Below, in pieces: positions 5,061-8,370 of a DNA stretch of 8,370 nt. This stretch comes from CG2-30-40-21 sp043806395 (GTDB lineage: Bacteria > UBA9089 > CG2-30-40-21): contig JAZDHC010000089.1 in the NCBI GenBank assembly GCA_043806395.1, forward strand, positions 1-8,370, written 5' to 3'. A program made the position numbers and the translations under genes. Position 1 is the first letter of the stretch; the number at the start of each line of letters is the position of its first letter. The notes under the pieces were generated by a model. The model saw only the letters and a program-made list of their open reading frames with translations, searched no databases and was not told the origin of the DNA.

Positions 5061-7888
5061 TCCCCTTGCAATACCTCCATAAAAGCCTCAACCACCTTAT
5101 GGTCAAATTCCATTCCACAACATTTCTTTAACTCCTCAATTGCCTCACTCGCAGAAAGGGCTTCGCGATAGGGTCGTTTGGTAATCATTGCCTGATATGC
5201 CTCCACAACCTCAATAATCAGTGCCTCAATGGCAATCTCACCACCTATCAACCCATCTGGATACCCTTTTCCATCTATCCTTTCATGGTGTTGCATGATG
5301 GTATTTTTTACATTCCAGGGAAGATTTAGTTTTTCAATGATACCCCTGCCCAGCGATGGGTGTTTCCTGATAATCTCAATCTCTTCATGGCTTAATTTAC
5401 CCTTTTTCAAGAGTATCTCCTCTGGGATATTGACCTTACCAATATCATGAAGCAGTGCCCCCAAACGGATACACTCTATCTGATCTGTAGAAAGTCCCAT
5501 TCGTTTGGCTGTTTGTACACAATATTTTACCATAGATTGGGTATGCTCGCTCCCATAGCCATCCCTTTCATCTATGGACTCACTCAATATCTCGGCTGTG
5601 TTAAATATCTCATCTCTGGTAACATCAAACAATCTGGCATTTTCAATGGCAATAGCCGCCTGTGTTGCAAAGGTAGACAATAATTCTGTCTCCTCATCAG
5701 TATATCGGTAAATTTCGGATGAATAAACCGTAACGATACCCAACAACTCATCCTTGACCATCAAGGGTACAGATAAGAGGGAGGCAAGCCCCTCTTTTAT
5801 TGCGTCATCCTTGCATTTTATTCTTGCATCTGTTTTAATATCCTCAATCACTACAGGTTCTTTGGTTACTACCATATGACTGATAATACTCTTATCTATG
5901 ACTAATCCCTCTTTACTACAGTATTCCTTAGAGAGCCCACAGGAGGATGTAGTCGTTGCTTTCTTAGTATCAGCTATAAACTGCAATGAACAACGACTTG
6001 TAGGCATCATTTGACTGATAGATTGAACAATCAAATCCAGGACATATTGTAATCCGAGTGTAGAGATAATTGCCTGTCCAACCCTATGCAGGGTATCAAG
6101 CTGTCCAATCTTCTGCTCCACAGCATGATAGAGAAGGGATTCCTCAATGGCAATAGAGGCTTGTGCCCCTATGGTTATAAAAAATTCAAGGTCTTCCTGA
6201 CTGAAAACCAGTTTATTAGTTCGATTAAGATTAAATACCCCAAGCAACTCCCCTCTGGATTCAAGGGGAATACATATTAATGAGGTTATTCCCTCCTTTT
6301 TTAAGATTTCAGACAGGGTATCATCCGAATCTTCTCTAACAAGCAATGGATACTTTTCTGCAGCCACTATGGCTGAGATACTTTCTCCTATCTTTCTTTT
6401 TGTTCCAATAACCATCTTACCGCCTGTTCCATAGGCTACCCTTGCCTTTAGTCTGCCTGTTGACGGCTCTACCATGGATATTATCCCACCATCAGCATCA
6501 AGAACGCTCATGGCAGTATAAAGGATTGAATTAAGGAGCTTTTCCGTATCTAAGGTAGAGGTAATAAACTTGCCAATCGTAGACATGGTCGATAATTCAG
6601 CCACCTTATTGGATAATTGATACCTTTCTGTACACAGCGAGGCAATGGTATTGGCAATAGAGATAAGTAATTCGCCAGCCATATAAACCTTACTTTCAGG
6701 AAATACCCGTATCCCTTCAACTGCTCTGCTCAAATATGTAACATCAATGTCAAGTTCTTGTACTAACCCTTCAATCTTTTCCTTGGAAACAGCAGTAAAT
6801 ACCTGTGTCCCCTCAATTACAATTGCTCCAAGGTAAATATTCCTGCTGATTATTGGGGCAGCAAAATGACCCAATCCTGCCTCACAGAAGAATATCTTTG
6901 ATACCTGATTAACAGCCGTGATATTAACTATTTTTTTGATAAACGCATGACACTTCTGCGTACCTTTTTCTGTCTCACGAATAATCTGACAAAAAGAGGA
7001 AAGACCGCTTGGCTTGGTTAAAATATTCCCATTAGCATCCACAATTATAACTGGAATATCCAGAGCAGATGCGAATTTATCCTGAATCTCCTGAAGTACA
7101 GATACCTCTACCAACTCAGACAGTCTCTTTCCGCCAAACACCAGATCCTTCTTTTTGTCCTTCATCTTATTCAGCCAATAAGATACATTCTTTGGAATGG
7201 TAAAGATAAATGTTGAACCCTTGCCAACCTCGCTCTCAACCCATATCTTGCCCTCATGTGCCTCAACCATCCCTTGAGAAATATGTAAACCCAGCCCACT
7301 CCCACGAATTCTTTCATGTGGAGCTAACTGAGGAACCTTATAAAACTCATTAAATATCCTCTCCATGTGTTCATGGGCAATGCCTACACCTGTATCCTGC
7401 ACACTCACCAGTACCTTATCCCCTTCCTCTTTTGCAGTTACAATTATCTTGCCCGGGGAAGTGGTAAATTTAATCCCATTAGTCAAAAGGTTTATCAGCA
7501 CCTGTTTTATCCTCTGATTGTCAACAATTACCTCAGACAGGTCATCAGGAATACAAACGACTATGGCAATTCTATACTCATCAGCCAGACCTTGAACAAG
7601 AGAAACTGCCTCACTGACTATGCCTGACAGATCATGCACGCCAAGATCCAGCTTGAGATTATTTGTCAACATGGCTGAACGGTCAAGCAGATTATTGACA
7701 AGGGTATCAAGCTGAATGGTCCCCTTGAGGATAATATGCATAAATTGTTCTACAGTAGGCGGAATATCCCCCAGAGATCCCTTTAGAATAAGCTCTGTTG
7801 CCCCTTTTATGGATGTCAATGGGTTCTTTAATTCGTGAACCACCATGTGAATAAGTTTTTCTTTGCTTAGTGCATCGTTATTGTCCAT
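5045..7888 (-). CDS. hybrid histidine kinase / HD-GYP protein with PocR and GAF sensors
   Basis: A 947-residue protein without membrane segments, so probably cytoplasmic. In order: HisKA with H-box HELKNPLTSIKG (phospho-acceptor His18); HATPase_c with N-box NLLTNGIKF (Asn137), DTGVGI (Asp165) and GSGLGL (about 196-201); a PocR-type sensory domain (about 257-425) with Cys300, Cys313 and Cys335 in the family pattern ending FFCEAGLGHFAAPII; GAF 1 (about 440-585); GAF 2 (about 600-750); HD-GYP (about 755-940). The last has His782, HDIGK (814-818), His843-Pro844, HHE (867-869) and GYP (875-877), predicting c-di-GMP hydrolysis. The usual DAYDAM stretch reads EAYQAM (896-901), so a conserved metal-site Asp is Glu here. 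The kinase lies at the N-terminus with sensors after it, the reverse of most sensor kinases. AGGAGG precedes the ATG by four bases. The last four codons come from a repeat array. Confidence 0.93.
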   Translation of the reverse strand: MDNNDALSKEKLIHMVVHELKNPLTSIKGATELILKGSLGDIPPTVEQFMHIILKGTIQLDTLVNNLLDRSAMLTNNLKLDLGVHDLSGIVSEAVSLVQGLADEYRIAIVVCIPDDLSEVIVDNQRIKQVLINLLTNGIKFTTSPGKIIVTAKEEGDKVLVSVQDTGVGIAHEHMERIFNEFYKVPQLAPHERIRGSGLGLHISQGMVEAHEGKIWVESEVGKGSTFIFTIPKNVSYWLNKMKDKKKDLVFGGKRLSELVEVSVLQEIQDKFASALDIPVIIVDANGNILTKPSGLSSFCQIIRETEKGTQKCHAFIKKIVNITAVNQVSKIFFCEAGLGHFAAPIISRNIYLGAIVIEGTQVFTAVSKEKIEGLVQELDIDVTYLSRAVEGIRVFPESKVYMAGELLISIANTIASLCTERYQLSNKVAELSTMSTIGKFITSTLDTEKLLNSILYTAMSVLDADGGIISMVEPSTGRLKARVAYGTGGKMVIGTKRKIGESISAIVAAEKYPLLVREDSDDTLSEILKKEGITSLICIPLESRGELLGVFNLNRTNKLVFSQEDLEFFITIGAQASIAIEESLLYHAVEQKIGQLDTLHRVGQAIISTLGLQYVLDLIVQSISQMMPTSRCSLQFIADTKKATTTSSCGLSKEYCSKEGLVIDKSIISHMVVTKEPVVIEDIKTDARIKCKDDAIKEGLASLLSVPLMVKDELLGIVTVYSSEIYRYTDEETELLSTFATQAAIAIENARLFDVTRDEIFNTAEILSESIDERDGYGSEHTQSMVKYCVQTAKRMGLSTDQIECIRLGALLHDIGKVNIPEEILLKKGKLSHEEIEIIRKHPSLGRGIIEKLNLPWNVKNTIMQHHERIDGKGYPDGLIGGEIAIEALIIEVVEAYQAMITKRPYREALSASEAIEELKKCCGMEFDHKVVEAFMEVLQGEAVGL

Positions 7889-7892
7889 TTGT

Positions 7893-7898
7893 CCTCCT
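7893..7898 (-). promoter_or_regulatory. ribosome binding site of the hybrid kinase gene
   Basis: AGGAGG on the minus strand, four bases before the ATG at 7888. It fixes the start immediately before the HisKA domain and argues against a missing N-terminal sensor module. Confidence 0.8.
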
Positions 7899-7903
7899 GT
7901 CTT

Positions 7904-7917
7904 GGTGACCGATCACC
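7904..7917. promoter_or_regulatory. inverted repeat, possible operator
   Basis: GGTGA, CCGA, TCACC: a 5-bp inverted repeat with a 4-base centre lying just downstream of the predicted transcription start of the hybrid kinase gene and upstream of its ribosome binding site. The position suits a repressor site or a short leader hairpin. The arms are short, so chance is possible. Confidence 0.3.
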
Positions 7918-7930
7918 CATTACTGATTAT

Positions 7931-7959
7931 ATGATACCATATTGTGTGCCTTATGTCAA
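7931..7959 (-). promoter_or_regulatory. sigma-70-type promoter TTGACA-17-TATCAT
   Basis: On the minus strand a perfect -35 TTGACA (7954-7959) is followed after 17 bases by TATCAT (7931-7936), with TATAAT overlapping just beyond. Predicted initiation is about 7923-7925, giving a leader of roughly 36 bases before the hybrid kinase ATG. Confidence 0.75.
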
Positions 7960-8072
7960 TTTCTTTTTCATGATCTGAATATTTGATAAAGCAATTCTGC
8001 TGCAAAATGCGACTTTTCTTGTAATAATCCAACCAAAGCAAGGACTTAGTATTCATTGGAGCAAAAAAAATC

Positions 8073-8090
8073 ACTTTTTTGAAAAAAAGT
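8073..8090. repeat. A/T hairpin next to copy B
   Basis: ACTTTTTT, a short centre and AAAAAAAGT form an A/T-only inverted repeat ending two bases before the inverted-repeat element copy B. It could be an insertion-site preference or a terminator-like stem, but no gene ends here on either strand. Confidence 0.4.
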
Positions 8091-8091
8091 T

Positions 8092-8230
8092 GGGCATGGT
8101 TCAAATCAGGGTAACAAATTGAGCAAGCAATTTCTGTGTTTTCCTAATTCCCCCTTAAAAAAGGGGGTTAGGGGGGTTGTTCTTCTCTGTGTTTCTGTAA
8201 CCCTGTAGTGAACAGTTTTGAACCATGCCC
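8092..8230 (+). mobile_element. small inverted-repeat element (MITE-like), copy B
   Basis: A 139-bp copy in the same orientation as copy A, with perfect 14-bp ends GGGCATGGTTCAAA / TTTGAACCATGCCC. The left subterminal part (TCAGGGTAACAAA), the G-box core (about 8153-8177) and the right part (GTTCTTCTCTGT, TTTCTGTAACCCTGTAGTG) match copy A almost base for base. The stretch between the left subterminal part and the core differs. No clear target-site duplication. Its right end abuts the promoter of the gene at 8253. Confidence 0.82.
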
Positions 8231-8245
8231 ATTTTATGATATAAT
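8218..8245 (+). promoter_or_regulatory. promoter with its -35 inside copy B
   Basis: TTGAAC (8218-8223), part of the terminal repeat of copy B, lies 16 bases before a perfect TATAAT (8240-8245) outside the element. Predicted initiation is at about 8252-8253, the first base of the next ATG. Confidence 0.5.
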
Positions 8246-8252
8246 TCTCTTT

Positions 8253-8370
8253 ATGAAAACTCACAACAATCTCAAGTCAAATGCTTCTCAAAATATCGCT
8301 AATCGTCTCGCATGGTGCACCGCTCAAAGGGACCAGGCAGGCATCACCAAAGACCTTGCTTCAGGTAAAG
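8253..8370 (+). CDS. unknown protein, N-terminal part (runs off window)
   Basis: From ATG at 8253 the frame stays open to the window end for 39 codons and reads MKTHNNLKSNASQNIANRLA, then WCTAQRDQAGITKDLASGK. The composition looks like real protein, and the helical stretch ASQNIANRLAWCTAQRDQAG is plausible coding sequence. There is no purine-rich ribosome binding site, but a TATAAT box ends seven bases before the ATG, so a leaderless transcript is likely. No family is recognised from this much. It is the first gene after copy B and may depend on the element for its -35 box. Confidence 0.6.
   Translation, partial: MKTHNNLKSNASQNIANRLAWCTAQRDQAGITKDLASGK

Noticed and set aside
7913..8104. 63-codon minus-strand frame upstream of the hybrid kinase
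   Set aside because: It covers the kinase promoter and begins inside copy B, with no ribosome binding site and no recognisable motifs.
1..8370. tRNA, rRNA, riboswitch or CRISPR loci
   Set aside because: Reading both strands I saw no cloverleaf-like segment, rRNA core sequence, riboswitch core or spaced repeat array. A covariance-model scan was not possible here.

Overview
This 8.4 kb window looks like an accessory stretch of an AT-leaning bacterial chromosome. It has Shine-Dalgarno-led genes, a MoxR/DUF58 operon, a large c-di-GMP signalling protein and many short palindromic G/C-box repeats. This combination is common in environmental Gram-negative-type lineages such as anammox Planctomycetota, Nitrospirota, Desulfobacterota and Omnitrophota. 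The sequence does not let me choose among them. No rRNA, tRNA or CRISPR array was recognised.

Positions 1-1500 are a gene graveyard. In order they hold the possible start of a minus-strand gene leaving the window; the 5' third of a reverse-transcriptase gene (minus); a 141-bp inverted-repeat element (copy A); a promoter followed by a small membrane ORF interrupted by TAG; the 3' end of an antitoxin-like gene overlapping the 5' end of a RelE/ParE-like toxin gene; and the C-terminal half of a response-regulator receiver domain. The receiver fragment reads in frame into the first intact gene.

Positions 1508-3912 (+) are a compact three-gene operon: MoxR AAA+ ATPase, DUF58 vWA-type protein and a one-TM DUF4381-like protein. 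It ends at a perfect hairpin. The vWA, TPR and BatD-like genes that often follow in related clusters are absent. A convergent minus-strand gene of unknown function (3934-4461) starts beyond the hairpin.

Positions 4474-5062 contain nested repeats. A 456-bp relative of the small element (copy C, inverted) carries a 235-bp foldback element inserted into its central G-box with a 9-bp duplicated target. The composite is bracketed by inverted arrays of a GGCTGTAGG-like unit, one of which supplies the last codons of the next gene.

Positions 5045-7888 (-) encode a 947-residue cytoplasmic hybrid signalling protein ordered HisKA, HATPase, PocR, GAF, GAF, HD-GYP. The kinase is at the N-terminus and the c-di-GMP phosphodiesterase at the C-terminus. 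It has a good sigma-70-type promoter and a small inverted repeat near the predicted transcription start. Copy B of the small element follows at 8092-8230. Its end appears to supply the -35 box of a leaderless gene that begins at 8253 and runs out of the window.

The intact genes form two separate units: a MoxR-type chaperone operon and a phosphorelay/c-di-GMP protein. The most unusual content is the repeat family, the nested insertion, the gene fragments around it and the reversed domain order of the kinase.
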